Shown here: one piece after another, positions 42,803 through 52,357 of the stretch
How the letters are laid out: every line of letters starts with the position of its first letter
Numbering within the stretch: position 1 is the stretch's first letter
Source of the DNA: Gordoniibacillus chartarius
GTDB lineage: Bacteria > Bacillota > Bacilli > Paenibacillales > NBRC-103111
Direction: 5' to 3'
Length of the DNA stretch: 64,000 bases
NCBI RefSeq assembly: GCF_042432825.1
Contig: NZ_JBHLWN010000090.1
Location: 1-64,000 of the forward strand
The notes under the pieces: model-generated
Told to the model about the DNA's origin: nothing
Seen by the model: the letters and a program-made list of their open reading frames with translations, nothing else
The model's database searches: none
Made by a program: the position numbers and the translations under genes

Positions 42803-44515
42803 ATGATACGCACATTTCGAGAGCACTACGCACGCCGAACCGAGCTGTTGAACGGTTCCTGGGAGTTTGCCGTCGACAGCGGGAACGTTGGCCTTCAGGA
42901 GAAATGGTATGATCGATTTCCACAAGCGGATCGCAACCTGTACGTCCCCGGCTGCTGGAACAACGAGCTGAATCTATTTGAATATGAAGGCGTCGCTTGG
43001 TATCGAACAACGTTCCAGACCGTACAGCAGCAAAACGTTAAACTTATTTTCCACGCCGTATTAGGCCACGCTGATGTTTATTTGGACGGCCAGCATCTCG
43101 GCTATCATTATGGAGGGTATACTCCTTTCGAATTTGTGATCCCGGCTTTGCCGGAAGGAGAGCACCAGCTTATCGTCCGTACGGACAGCAAGCTGGATCG
43201 GCTTACGATCCCCACGGAGCATGTGGATTGGCACCATTACGGCGGCATCATTCGCCCTGTCGAGCTGCAGATTTTGCCGGATCTGTATATAGAGAGCTTG
43301 AAGATCGACTATGACTTGAAGGGCTTCGATGCGGACGTGAAGTTACAGGTTCATCTCAAGTCGCTTGCACAAACCGCTCACACGACAACCCTTGTCATAT
43401 CCGCAGACGATCATGTCGTACACACAGAGCAGATTACCGTCGATGCCGGTCAATCACTCATTCATACGGTCATTCAAGGCTGGCCGCAGGTGAGGCTGTG
43501 GAATGTGGGCCGGCCTGAGCTTTATACGATTCGCGCCGCCATTGACGGCGACGATCAAATCGACCGCATCGGCTTCCGGCGCATCGAAACGGACCATCAT
43601 CGGATCTTGATTAACGGCGCTCCAGTATACCTGAAAGGTGTCAATCGGCACGAAGAGCATCCGGAATGGGGCTTTGCCTTCCCGCCGAAGCTGATGCAGA
43701 AAGACCTCGACATCATCAAGGAGCTGGGTTGCAATTCAGTTCGTGGGGCGCACTATCCGCAAAGCCCTTACTGGCTTGATTTGCTGGATGAGCAGGGGCT
43801 CGTATTCTGGAGCGAGATTCCGATGTGGGGGGCGTTCCTGCCGAACGAGACCGTCGCAGAACCGCTCTTTCAAGAGCGTGCGCTGACCATGATCGAAGAA
43901 ATGATCGCCACCCATCGCCATCATCCGTCGGTCATCTTCTGGTCGGTTCACAATGAGATCGATACCCGCACGCAGGAAGCGTACGACTTGACGAAGCGGC
44001 TCGTCGATCTTGCGAGGCAGCTTGACTCGTCCCGCCTGATTACGTATGCAACCATGCACCCGCTTGAGGATATCGTGCTTCCTCTGTTCGATGTGATCGG
44101 CATCAATAAATATTACGGATGGTACGAGGGAAATGTGGAAGGCTTTAAGGACATGCTGGAAAAGTTCCATCAGCGGGCCGAAGCCTTAGGTGCAGGAGAC
44201 AGGCCCGTGCTGATGACCGAATTCGGCGGCGCCGGCATTTACGGAGACGTCGGCTGGGAGCCCCGTCTATTCAGCGAGGATTACCAAGCGCACATCGTCA
44301 GCGAGGCTCTCGGGATATTCAGAAACGACCCGAAAATCGGCGGCACGTACATTTGGCAGTTTGCCGATATTCGCGGCGACCTGAAGAGCGACGGCAAGTA
44401 TTTCCGCGACCGTGCACGCAGCTTTAATAACAAAGGGCTTGTGAGCGAATACCGCAAGCCTAAGCAGTCGTTCCGCGTGGTTCGCAGCATGTATCGATCT
44501 TGGGGAGATCTGTGA
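42803..44515 (+). CDS. uidA: GH2 beta-glucuronidase
   Basis: A 570-residue cytosolic glycoside hydrolase. The N-terminal jelly roll covers about 10-170, the immunoglobulin-like domain 175-265 and the catalytic barrel 267-570, starting with YLKGVNRHEEHPEWG. The acid/base is Glu385 in WSVHNEID and the nucleophile Glu473 in MTEFGG. INKYYGWYEGN is typical of glucuronidases, and FNNKGL provides the N-x-K pair (Asn542, Lys544) that binds the uronate carboxylate. It releases glucuronate (or possibly galacturonate) from imported oligosaccharides. AAGGAGG precedes the ATG. Confidence 0.9.
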   Translation: MIRTFREHYARRTELLNGSWEFAVDSGNVGLQEKWYDRFPQADRNLYVPGCWNNELNLFEYEGVAWYRTTFQTVQQQNVKLIFHAVLGHADVYLDGQHLGYHYGGYTPFEFVIPALPEGEHQLIVRTDSKLDRLTIPTEHVDWHHYGGIIRPVELQILPDLYIESLKIDYDLKGFDADVKLQVHLKSLAQTAHTTTLVISADDHVVHTEQITVDAGQSLIHTVIQGWPQVRLWNVGRPELYTIRAAIDGDDQIDRIGFRRIETDHHRILINGAPVYLKGVNRHEEHPEWGFAFPPKLMQKDLDIIKELGCNSVRGAHYPQSPYWLDLLDEQGLVFWSEIPMWGAFLPNETVAEPLFQERALTMIEEMIATHRHHPSVIFWSVHNEIDTRTQEAYDLTKRLVDLARQLDSSRLITYATMHPLEDIVLPLFDVIGINKYYGWYEGNVEGFKDMLEKFHQRAEALGAGDRPVLMTEFGGAGIYGDVGWEPRLFSEDYQAHIVSEALGIFRNDPKIGGTYIWQFADIRGDLKSDGKYFRDRARSFNNKGLVSEYRKPKQSFRVVRSMYRSWGDL

Positions 44516-44564
44516 AGGATCTCAGCTCCCGAGAGCTCTTATATCAAGGAAGGGGATCGGTAAG

Positions 44565-45329
44565 ATGTACTCATTCGGATGGTGCAGAGGTATTGAGGAT
44601 GCGGAGATGCTTCGCAGGCTAGGCTTTGACTACATCGAATGCACGGTCACTTCGTTGAAACTGGAGGACGAATCGGAATTTACTCAGATATTGCCGAAAT
44701 ATATGGATAGTCCGCTGCCGGTTCTTGCGTTTAACGTATTTTTCCCGGGCGGCTTACGAGTTGTCGGTCCCGAAGTGGATACGGAGCGGGTTCGCAGATA
44801 TGTAAGTAAGGCGGCCTCCGCTCTGAACCGGATCGGCGCACGTATTGTGGTTGTGGGCAGCGGTAGTGCCCGGAACGTGCCGGATGGCTGGGGACGGGAT
44901 CGCGCGGAAGAACAATTTGTGCAGCTGCTGGGCTGGATGGGCGACGAATTTGATGGTACCGGTGTGACGGTAGCGATCGAGCCGCTCAATCAGAAAGAAA
45001 CGAATCTCATTCATCGTGTTTCGGATGCAGCAGCCTTCGCAAGGGAACTCAACCGCCGTTCCATTCGGGTGTTGGCGGATTTTTATCATATGGACGAGGA
45101 GAACGAACCGCTTGATACACTAGTGGAGCATAAGGACTGGCTGGCACATATTCATCTGGCTGATACAGGACGGTTGAGTCCGGGCACGGGGCAATACCCG
45201 TATCCGCAATTTGCGGAATCGCTCAAGAATGCAGGCTACTCGGGCTTAATTTCGGCAGAGTGCAGCTTGAATCATCCGGAGCAGGAGCTTCCGAGGGCGC
45301 TGGATTTTATGAAAAATGTGTTTAAGTGA
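44565..45329 (+). CDS. sugar phosphate isomerase/epimerase (xylose-isomerase-like TIM barrel)
   Basis: A 254-residue TIM-barrel protein of the AP-endonuclease-2 superfamily. It has metal-ligand Glu in VAIEPLNQKE (near 142), Asp and His in VLADFYHMDEEN (about 175-186), AHIHLADTGR (near 198) and Glu in ISAECS (near 233). Relatives include hydroxypyruvate isomerase and tagaturonate/ketose epimerases. AAGGGGATCGG precedes the ATG, 49 bp after the glucuronidase. It probably isomerises the released uronate or sugar; the exact substrate is unknown. Confidence 0.88.
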   Translation: MYSFGWCRGIEDAEMLRRLGFDYIECTVTSLKLEDESEFTQILPKYMDSPLPVLAFNVFFPGGLRVVGPEVDTERVRRYVSKAASALNRIGARIVVVGSGSARNVPDGWGRDRAEEQFVQLLGWMGDEFDGTGVTVAIEPLNQKETNLIHRVSDAAAFARELNRRSIRVLADFYHMDEENEPLDTLVEHKDWLAHIHLADTGRLSPGTGQYPYPQFAESLKNAGYSGLISAECSLNHPEQELPRALDFMKNVFK

Positions 45330-45392
45330 TTAGTCTGGAGACAGAGGCAAGCGAATGGTTGAGCAGGAATAGGTTCCGTTCATCGACGGGAA

Positions 45393-45982
45393 GTGAAAGT
45401 GGCTAAACATCCGACGGATTATGCTATCAAAGAAATGCAGGCATATGGAATCTTGATTTCGGGTCATTATGTGGAAAATCAACATTATGTCGGGCGCATT
45501 TTCTCCCGGATCCGGAATGGAGCACCTGGCTTAGGCTGCCGGAACGCTACAAACGGCTTGTGCATATTCCGATGAAGAATCACCCTTTCCGCTCCGACGT
45601 TGAAGAAGCGATCAAAAAAATGCACAAGCATAGCAGCCAAGGAACGACTCCGATTCACCAGCGATTGTCGATGGTGGCGCTTGAAGAAGCGCTCTTACAT
45701 TTGCGGCTTGCCACGTTATCCGGCGGGGCAGCCGCGATGGACCCGCGGATCGCCGATATTCCGCTTTATATGCAGCATTCGTTCGCTGAGAAAATATCAC
45801 TTCCCGATTTGGCCAAACGAAGCTGCCTGTCCACCTCGCGATTATCGCATCTGTTTAAGGAGGAAGTAGGGGATACGATCATCAATACGCTGCATAAAAT
45901 CAGATTGGAGAAAGCGGCGCAGCTGCTTTCTTACACGGCACGGCAAATTTCAAAACGGAAGCGGGATGAACTGTTATCGTAG
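45393..45982 (+). pseudogene. decayed AraC-family regulator
   Basis: The first piece (45393 onwards) encodes MKVAKHPTDYAIKEMQAYGI. Near 45490-45500 the frame shifts: translation in the other frame gives PDPEWSTWLRLPERYKRLVHIP and runs into the piece up to 45982. That piece has the first AraC HTH (SLPDLAKRSCLSTSRLSHLFKE) and the start of the second (KAAQLLSYTARQIS), but stops after KRKRDELLS, so the second HTH and its DNA-recognition helix are missing. It lies between two isomerase genes of the same apparent operon. Confidence 0.75.
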
Positions 45983-46098
45983 ACAAGATAGCAGGATTAT
46001 ATGTTGATTCAGCAGATTTGTGCGTTTTATTCTCCCTTAGGGTCCCTTATACTTTGGGTATCATCACGAACGTCATGCAATGATCATAGGGAGGAATG

Positions 46099-46971
46099 AT
46101 GAGCGATATGCCTACCCGCAGCAATGGTCCGAGCCTTGAGGTGCAAATGTCATGGTGGACGATGACAGGGCTCGACGGAGATGCAGAGAGCCGTAGCTTG
46201 GAGGAACGCTTTCACCGTATCGCAGAGGCTGGGTTTGACGGGATCAACGGTTTCGTGCCAGCCCCGGAGGAAGCGGATGCTTGGCGAAAGCTGCTGGAAC
46301 GATACGGACTGTCCTTCAGCGTAAACGCTTATCCCAAAAGCGCAGAAGATATGGCTCGATTCCTGGACCAAGCCAAACAGTTCGAACGCATCGATTTCAT
46401 TAACGCGCAAGTGCTGACGCCGTTTCTGACAGGGCAGGCGGCGGAAGCGCTCCTGTCCGACATCCATCATTTGGCGCGGAATGCGGGGATCCCCGTGTAT
46501 ATCGAAACGCACCGCGGTACGATTACGCAGGATCTGATCAGGACGGCACGTTACGTAGACCATATCGGGGATTTACGGTTAACCATTGATTTTTCCCATT
46601 ATGTTGTAGCCGGCGAGATGCATACCGTGTCGGAGGAAGCGGAAGCGCTTCTCCAGAAGCTGCTGACGCGCACTTCAAGCATTCATGCCCGAGTGTCGAA
46701 CGGGGAGCAAATCCAGGTCGATGTAGGAAGCAGCGGTGAGCATCCGATGATGCGGCACTTCGAACGCTGGTGGAGAAGCGGCATGACGAATTGGCTGGAG
46801 ACGGCCGGCCAAGTCGGACCGTTTCCGTTCATTTGCGAATTGGGGCCCCCGCCGTATGCGATTACCGCCGATGAGTTTGGCAGCCGCCGGGAAGAGCTCT
46901 CTGACCGCTGGTCGCAATCGTTATTGTTCGCGCAAATGGCTCGTTCGATCTGGAAGGATATTGTCGCATAG
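46099..46971 (+). CDS. sugar phosphate isomerase/epimerase-like TIM-barrel protein
   Basis: A 290-residue protein of the xylose-isomerase-like barrel group. AGFDGINGFVPAPEEADAWR is near residue 40, Glu in VYIETHRGT near 135, Asp/His in TIDFSHYVVAGEMH near 158-171, His in SIHARVSNG near 195 and Glu in FICELGPPPYA near 250. The metal-site pattern is retained. AGGGAGGA directly precedes ATG-ATG at 46096-46101; the second is preferred on spacing. It has low similarity to the first isomerase, so a different step is likely. Confidence 0.82.
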   Translation: MSDMPTRSNGPSLEVQMSWWTMTGLDGDAESRSLEERFHRIAEAGFDGINGFVPAPEEADAWRKLLERYGLSFSVNAYPKSAEDMARFLDQAKQFERIDFINAQVLTPFLTGQAAEALLSDIHHLARNAGIPVYIETHRGTITQDLIRTARYVDHIGDLRLTIDFSHYVVAGEMHTVSEEAEALLQKLLTRTSSIHARVSNGEQIQVDVGSSGEHPMMRHFERWWRSGMTNWLETAGQVGPFPFICELGPPPYAITADEFGSRREELSDRWSQSLLFAQMARSIWKDIVA

Positions 46972-47310
46972 CGCCACAAGCTCAGGCGCAGCGTGGCAAG
47001 CATATTGCCGCTCCCTGCACGGATTACCTGATCCGGGATGCCGAATACTTGCTGTCCCGAAATTAACGTATGACTTGGAAAAGCTCCCTTCCTCGAGAGA
47101 GGTTAGGGGGCTTCGTCATGCATTGAGCCTTGGACGATGATGAGTTTATGATCATGTGTAGTGATCATCTAGCTATTTACGGGGAAAAGAAGTTGGGTAA
47201 GGTCGTTATTGCGAAGTATTGAAATGCCTGTAATGTAGCGTATTGGAAACCGACGTGACTTGAATGAGAAGGGCGGTTTTCCAGTTTTCGGGGATAGGGG
47301 TGGCGGTATT
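46972..47310. other. intergenic stretch with one terminator-like hairpin
   Basis: The only structure seen is AAGCTCCCT...AGGGGGCTT at 47080-47114, ending in CTTCG with no T-tract. No gene was found in the rest. Confidence 0.5.
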
Positions 47311-47700
47311 TTGAACTATTTCATGACGGACATACACGGAAGAACATATCGAATGGGTTAGTGCAGGGACATCCTCTGGGTGTCTGAATATGTTTTCTAC
47401 AGCATCCCCAAAGAAAGTCTCCTCTCACTAGCGCAAAATAAACCCGTTGTACACGGCCATACTCCGGTTGAACGCATCTATTACGACGGCGTACGCATGA
47501 ATTGCGACCTCGGATCGAACACTTACGCCATCCGGGAGGAACGCGGGCTCGCATTGGCAGATCTAACCCGGATGATTTACTATGTATACAAACAGTCTTC
47601 CAAGGAAGTCATCACTGATTCTTATCATTTCACCTTAAGTGGTTTTCGAGAATCGCACAGGGGAGAAACGGCTAAACGCGGAGTTCATCATGAAAATTCG
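47311..47700 (+). pseudogene. remnant of a PPP-family protein phosphatase
   Basis: A TTG start behind GGGGTGG gives MNYFMTDIHGRTYRMG and a stop; FMTDIHG is the N-terminal metal-binding motif of PPP/bis(5'-nucleosyl)-tetraphosphatase enzymes. From about 47380 another frame gives KPVVHGHTPVERIYYDGVRM and NCDLGSNTY, the C-terminal GHTP block of the same family. The central part with the GDxxDRG and GNHE motifs is absent. The end of the remnant is uncertain. Confidence 0.6.
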
Positions 47701-47812
47701 TTTATTCTTCGATTAGTTTTTTTAGTGAATCCGATGATGTTAATTTAAGTGACGCGAAATATCCATAAGATCATTATCTAGATAGAAATTTATCGACATT
47801 ATGTTATATATA

Positions 47813-47842
47813 TTGACATGCATTTAACTTCCGCCCTATAAT
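47813..47842 (+). promoter_or_regulatory. SigA-type promoter of the chemoreceptor gene
   Basis: TTGACA (47813-47818), an 18-bp spacer and TATAAT (47837-47842), both perfect. The transcript has a leader of about 100 nt with a hairpin, GCCGC...GCGGC, at about 47864-47902. Confidence 0.75.
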
Positions 47843-47949
47843 GAACTCATCGAATCGCCAAAGTGCCGCGCAGTCATCTCATCTCCACTGGCTGATGTGC
47901 GGCTTATTTGTGTTTTGCAATTTCACATTATCGAAAGGATGGACAGCTC

Positions 47950-49419
47950 ATGATCAGGCTCATGCGTACTTCCGAATACAAGCGGCTTGAAGGCGATCTG
48001 GCAAAGATGGCGGAAGGTGACTTCTGCATGCAAAGCACCGGAGTGCCGATTCAAGAGCGATCACGGATAAGGTCGGTAATAAAGAGAACCGTCCGAAGCT
48101 TGGTTTCGCTGATTCGTGTGGTCGACCGCTCTTCCCGTGAGCTACATATCAAGATGGAGGATACAAGCGCGAAATCCGCCATGATTTCAGAGCAAATTGA
48201 AGGTGTCACCGGGACGATCCGCGAAGTTGCCGTCAGCATGCAGGGGGCGGCGGAGCATGTTGCGGACATTTCGGAAGAAATGAACAGCAGCTATCGCTAT
48301 TTGCAGGAAGTCAAGAAGAAGAACGGGGAGCTTGTAGCTTCTTCGGCCAGCTTATCGGAGGAGGTTTCCAGCGGCAAGAAAGAGATATCCGCCGCCATGG
48401 AGCAGATGCGGGTCATCTCCGGCGAAAGCGGGCAAGTTCACGAGCGGATGAATCGTCTTGGTGAAGCGATAAAGAAAATCGCCGACATGACCTTGCTGAT
48501 TGAAGAAATCAGCAGTCAGACGCAATTGCTTGCACTGAATGCCAATATTGAAGCGGCGCGGGCAGGGGAACATGGAAGAGGATTCGCAGTTGTCGCCCAA
48601 GAGATTACGAGATTGGCCGCCCAAACGAAGCAGGAGACGACCGGCATCCGGGAATCGATACGGACGGTAACCCGTTGCTCCGACGTCTTGGGGGATTCTA
48701 TCATCCATATGCATGCCGCGCTGGGGACAACGGAATCGACTTTGAAAACCGCAGCAGACAAGTATGGCAAGGTAGAATCGTTTCTTGTCCATATCATAGG
48801 CGAAATGAACGAAGTGGACGAAAGACTGGAAGGGATTGCGAGCAGTACGCTCTCGACTACGGATTCCGTCAATCGAACATCTGCGATGCTGCAGCAAATC
48901 GCCGCCGGAAGCGAAGAAGTATTGGCGCTTGCGGAGCTTCAGCAGCAAAACCTGCTTGTGATCAACGATAATATTCAGGAATCGGCCCGCAGAAGTCTTT
49001 CGCTTCGGTCGTCCGTCTCCCAATTCCGGCTGCCTTCGCGCCAAGAGAGTCACCCTATGCAGGAGGAGCTGGAGCGATGGGTGGAATGCGCGATGGCGAT
49101 CCGTGCCGTTATGGTTTCCATGATCGAGTCGCGTGACATCGAACAAATCCGCGAGTGGCACCGGAAGAAGCAATACTACGAGGCGCGGTTGGAGACATGT
49201 TTCCAGGATATTCGAGCTAAAGCGGCAACTAACGAGGACCGGCACCAATTGGATCAGCTAAGTAAAGCCTGGCTTCATTTTGCCGAAATTAAAGACCGGA
49301 ACGCTGCATGGATGCTGGAGGGAGAATATGAGTCCGCCAAGCAGGCGTTAATTACAAAAGGGAGAACCAACTTTAAGCGAGCGATGGACTTGGCAACGGA
49401 GTGGATGGACCGCGGATAA
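47950..49419 (+). CDS. soluble methyl-accepting chemotaxis protein with C-terminal helical domain
   Basis: A 489-residue protein without a signal peptide or membrane segment. Residues about 60-370 are coiled-coil signalling domain; the tip is IEEISSQTQLLALNANIEAARAGEHGRGFAVVAQEITRLA at about 183-222, which contacts CheA/CheW. Residues about 385-489 form a helix-rich domain (WLHFAEIKDRNAAWMLEGEYESAKQALI) that resembles a four-helix-bundle MCP sensor but lies after the signalling domain and in the cytosol. The ATG at 47950 follows AAAGGATGG. It probably reports an internal metabolic or redox state to chemotaxis. Confidence 0.85.
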   Translation: MIRLMRTSEYKRLEGDLAKMAEGDFCMQSTGVPIQERSRIRSVIKRTVRSLVSLIRVVDRSSRELHIKMEDTSAKSAMISEQIEGVTGTIREVAVSMQGAAEHVADISEEMNSSYRYLQEVKKKNGELVASSASLSEEVSSGKKEISAAMEQMRVISGESGQVHERMNRLGEAIKKIADMTLLIEEISSQTQLLALNANIEAARAGEHGRGFAVVAQEITRLAAQTKQETTGIRESIRTVTRCSDVLGDSIIHMHAALGTTESTLKTAADKYGKVESFLVHIIGEMNEVDERLEGIASSTLSTTDSVNRTSAMLQQIAAGSEEVLALAELQQQNLLVINDNIQESARRSLSLRSSVSQFRLPSRQESHPMQEELERWVECAMAIRAVMVSMIESRDIEQIREWHRKKQYYEARLETCFQDIRAKAATNEDRHQLDQLSKAWLHFAEIKDRNAAWMLEGEYESAKQALITKGRTNFKRAMDLATEWMDRG

Positions 49420-49733
49420 CGAAACGATGAACTTACATTTTTTGTCTTGTGTTTGCTGAATACTACATTTATACTTCATCTGAAGACTGATTCTAAAGAA
49501 CTACATAAGCGCAAGAACACAAAGGAAGTTTGTCGGATAATATCAAAATCAAATAATTAGGGAGAAGGCCGACAACGACGTCGGTCTTGAACAAGGCAAT
49601 GAAGCCTTGCCGAAGATTTGCAATACAGGTGACGATGCTCGCTTGTTTTTGCAAGTATTCGGCAAGGCTTTTCGTTGTGGCGATGCATCGAATATTTAGA
49701 AGTTCGATCCGGTGTTGGCGGGGAGTCGGTTGA
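49420..49733 (+). other. structured leader upstream of the GGDEF-EAL gene
   Basis: The 314-bp gap holds several pairings: TTGTGTT/AACACAA around CTTC-ATCT-GAAG (about 49450-49525), CCGAC/GTCGG (49569-49585), CAAGGC/GCCTTG (49593-49608) and the long hairpin at 49602-49672. No coding frame is supported. It could be a cis-regulatory RNA. Confidence 0.45.
49602..49674 (+). terminator. long hairpin with T-tract, terminator or attenuator
   Basis: AAGCCTTGCCGAA and TTGCAA (49602-49623) pair with TTGCAA and TTCGGCAAGGCTT (49649-49670), 19 of 22 positions, followed by TTCG. Its left arm can instead pair with CAAGGC at 49593-49598, so two exclusive folds exist. Confidence 0.55.
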
Positions 49734-52301
49734 ATGGGTGGATTTCACATTTCGGCAGTCCGAATCATGAATCGTCTGAAATATTGGCAAAAGTTTGTGT
49801 TAATCGGCACCCTCTTTTTACTGCCGATCGTGCAAACGGAATATTTGCTATTTTCCGGTATCGATAAGGAGATCCGCTTCGCCAAAAATGAAAGAATGGG
49901 CATTGAATATGCGAACCATATCCGCAATCTGCTGGAAGCTCTTCAGCAGCACAGGGGAATCGTCAACGCTTTCTTGTCCGGAGACGCTTCGTTCCAGGAG
50001 ATGATCGTTAGGCAGCAGAACGAAATCGAGCATTCGATCATTACCATCGACAAGGTTGACCGGGAGTTGGACCGTCAATTTCACACGACGGTTCATTGGA
50101 GCTCCATCAAGCGGAAGTGGGTTCAGCTCAAGCAAAACCTGCAGCGCTTACAGCCGCAAGAAAGCTTCGGCCTGCACAGCGAGTTGATACAAGAAAGCTA
50201 TCAGCTGCATACCTCAATCGTATCCAATTTACTGGCACTGATCGGGACGATTAAGGATGCCTCCGGCTTGAGAATCGATCCGGACCACGACAGCTATTAT
50301 TTGATGGACGTCATCATCGGCAAGCTTCCTTCCGTCATGGAGACCGTAGGACAGACAAGAGGAATTGGAGTCGGGGTGGCGGCGAGGAGAGCGATTACCG
50401 AAGAGGAAAGAACGCAATTGCTGATCTTGTCCGGCATGATCCGCACCTTTATGAAGGACCTGGCCGATATGCCTGTTGTTTTCGAAAATACCGGGCTCCA
50501 GGATGACCTCCACACTCATATTCGGGAAACCGCAGCGGAAACGAATGCCTTCTTGGATGAGCTTAACGAACAAATCATCCATGCAGCGAACATTACGATC
50601 AGTCCTTCCGAATTTTTCGAAAGGGCGACCAAGGTGATCGATTCCGGATTTCGGTTGTACGATGCGGAATCACCCGTCTTGGACCGCCTGCTTCAGCAGC
50701 GCATCCATCACTTGCAGGCAAAGAAGCAATATATCGCCTTATTTTCCTGTCTGATCATCCTGCTCCTGTTGTACCTGTTCGTCACGTTTCATATTTCCGT
50801 GCTGCAGACCGTCCTGGCGTTAAAGAAAGCTGCCGTGCGCATTGTCGGGGGCGACTTGACGACGCGGGTCGACATCGATTCAAAGGACGAGCTTGGACAT
50901 GTGTCGATCGCATTCAATAAGATGATCGAAGCGTTTGACTCGATGATTGCCGAACGTGCGCGTCACGAGAAACAGATCGAGCAGCTCGCGTTTTTCGATG
51001 CGCTGACCGGGCTGCCTAACCGCGTTTTGTTCAATGAACGGTTAGAGCATGCTCTCGCGGCTGCAGAAAAGAACAACCACATGCTCGCCGTCATGTTTCT
51101 GGATTTGGACCGGTTTAAGCATATTAACGATACGCTGGGTCATGAAGCAGGGGATGTATTGCTGAAGACGGTGGCCGATCGGTTAACACGGTGTTTGCGG
51201 CATGACGATTTGGTTTCGAGGATGGGCGGAGATGAATTTATGCTGTTCATTCCCGGGATCAAAAGCATAGGTGAGGTCAGGGTCGCTGCCGAGAGCATCA
51301 TCGGTCGCTTCGCCGAGCCGATTGTCGTCAATGGGCATGAACTGGTCGTCTCCGTCAGTATCGGAATCAGCTTATATCCGTTCGACGGGAACAGCCGCGA
51401 CGGTTTGATCAAAAGCGCGGATATGGCGATGTACAAAGCGAAGGGAGAGGGGAGAAACACGTTCCGAATCTACGACAGCAGCCTTCATGCGATGTCGACA
51501 GAGCGATTGCGCCTGGAAGTGAATTTGCGCAGAGCGTTGGAGCGGGGGGAGTTTACAATATACTATCAGCCGCGAATCGGTTTAACGGGCGGAACGATTG
51601 CGGCCATGGAAGCCCTCGTCCGGTGGCAGCATCCCGAATCGGGGCTGGTGTCCCCGGCGGAGTTTATTCCGCTCGCCGAAGAGATCGGCTTGATCGTTCC
51701 GCTTGGGGAATGGATTCTTGAGACCGCATGCCGGCAAAATAAACGCTGGCAGGATGACGGCATGGATCCGTTCCGGATTTCCGTCAACATCTCCGCCGTC
51801 CAGTTTCACCGGGACGAATTCGTGAAAGTCGTGCAGCGGGCGCTGCAGGAAGCTTCGCTTGAACCGCAATGGCTTGAGCTCGAGCTGACGGAAAGCATTG
51901 TCATGAATAACGCCGCGAAGACGATTATGAAGCTGAGAGAGCTCAAAGAGGCGGGCGTTCATATTTCGATCGATGATTTCGGAACCGGATTCTCGTCGTT
52001 AAGCTATTTGAAATATTTCCCTATCGATACGTTGAAGATCGACCGCTCGTTCCTTCAGGATGTTCCGGATTCCCCTAAAGATATCGCGATCATTAAGACG
52101 ATTATCGCTCTCGCGCGAAGGCTGCATTTGAATGTGGTGGCAGAAGGAGTGGAATCGAGAGAGCAATTCCTCTTCCTGGCAGCCCGCAAATGCAGCGAGG
52201 GACAAGGCTATTTCTTCAGCCGGCCGATGCCGGCGAGCGAAGCGGAGCAGTGGATTAGGGACAGTTCGGCGGAGTGGTGCTCAAAATTTTATATTCCTTA
52301 A
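49734..52301 (+). CDS. membrane GGDEF-EAL c-di-GMP turnover protein
   Basis: An 855-residue protein. TM1 (LIGTLFLLPIVQTEYLLF) is near 23-40, an extracellular helical sensor follows to about 335, and TM2 (YIALFSCLIILLLLYLFVTF) is near 338-357. HAMP is at about 360-410. The cyclase domain has intact GGDEF near residue 498. The phosphodiesterase domain has EAL near 626, ELTESIVM, IDDFGTGFSSLSYLK and EGVE, so all key metal and catalytic residues seem present. Both synthesis and breakdown of c-di-GMP are possible. The ATG at 49734 lies 8 nt after GGGGAG. The sensor input is unknown. Confidence 0.9.
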   Translation: MGGFHISAVRIMNRLKYWQKFVLIGTLFLLPIVQTEYLLFSGIDKEIRFAKNERMGIEYANHIRNLLEALQQHRGIVNAFLSGDASFQEMIVRQQNEIEHSIITIDKVDRELDRQFHTTVHWSSIKRKWVQLKQNLQRLQPQESFGLHSELIQESYQLHTSIVSNLLALIGTIKDASGLRIDPDHDSYYLMDVIIGKLPSVMETVGQTRGIGVGVAARRAITEEERTQLLILSGMIRTFMKDLADMPVVFENTGLQDDLHTHIRETAAETNAFLDELNEQIIHAANITISPSEFFERATKVIDSGFRLYDAESPVLDRLLQQRIHHLQAKKQYIALFSCLIILLLLYLFVTFHISVLQTVLALKKAAVRIVGGDLTTRVDIDSKDELGHVSIAFNKMIEAFDSMIAERARHEKQIEQLAFFDALTGLPNRVLFNERLEHALAAAEKNNHMLAVMFLDLDRFKHINDTLGHEAGDVLLKTVADRLTRCLRHDDLVSRMGGDEFMLFIPGIKSIGEVRVAAESIIGRFAEPIVVNGHELVVSVSIGISLYPFDGNSRDGLIKSADMAMYKAKGEGRNTFRIYDSSLHAMSTERLRLEVNLRRALERGEFTIYYQPRIGLTGGTIAAMEALVRWQHPESGLVSPAEFIPLAEEIGLIVPLGEWILETACRQNKRWQDDGMDPFRISVNISAVQFHRDEFVKVVQRALQEASLEPQWLELELTESIVMNNAAKTIMKLRELKEAGVHISIDDFGTGFSSLSYLKYFPIDTLKIDRSFLQDVPDSPKDIAIIKTIIALARRLHLNVVAEGVESREQFLFLAARKCSEGQGYFFSRPMPASEAEQWIRDSSAEWCSKFYIP

Positions 52302-52357
52302 AAGGAGTGCAGCGCAGTGAAATCGGTATGGACCCCCGAGATGGCGAACCGTACCAT

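Noticed and set aside
47380..47748. Independent 122-residue gene
   Set aside because: Its first part matches only the C-terminal end of a phosphatase whose N-terminus lies just upstream in another frame, so it is treated as part of a pseudogene.
49560..49680. c-di-GMP riboswitch upstream of the GGDEF-EAL gene
   Set aside because: The conserved aptamer segments of known c-di-GMP riboswitches were not seen; only generic pairing remains.
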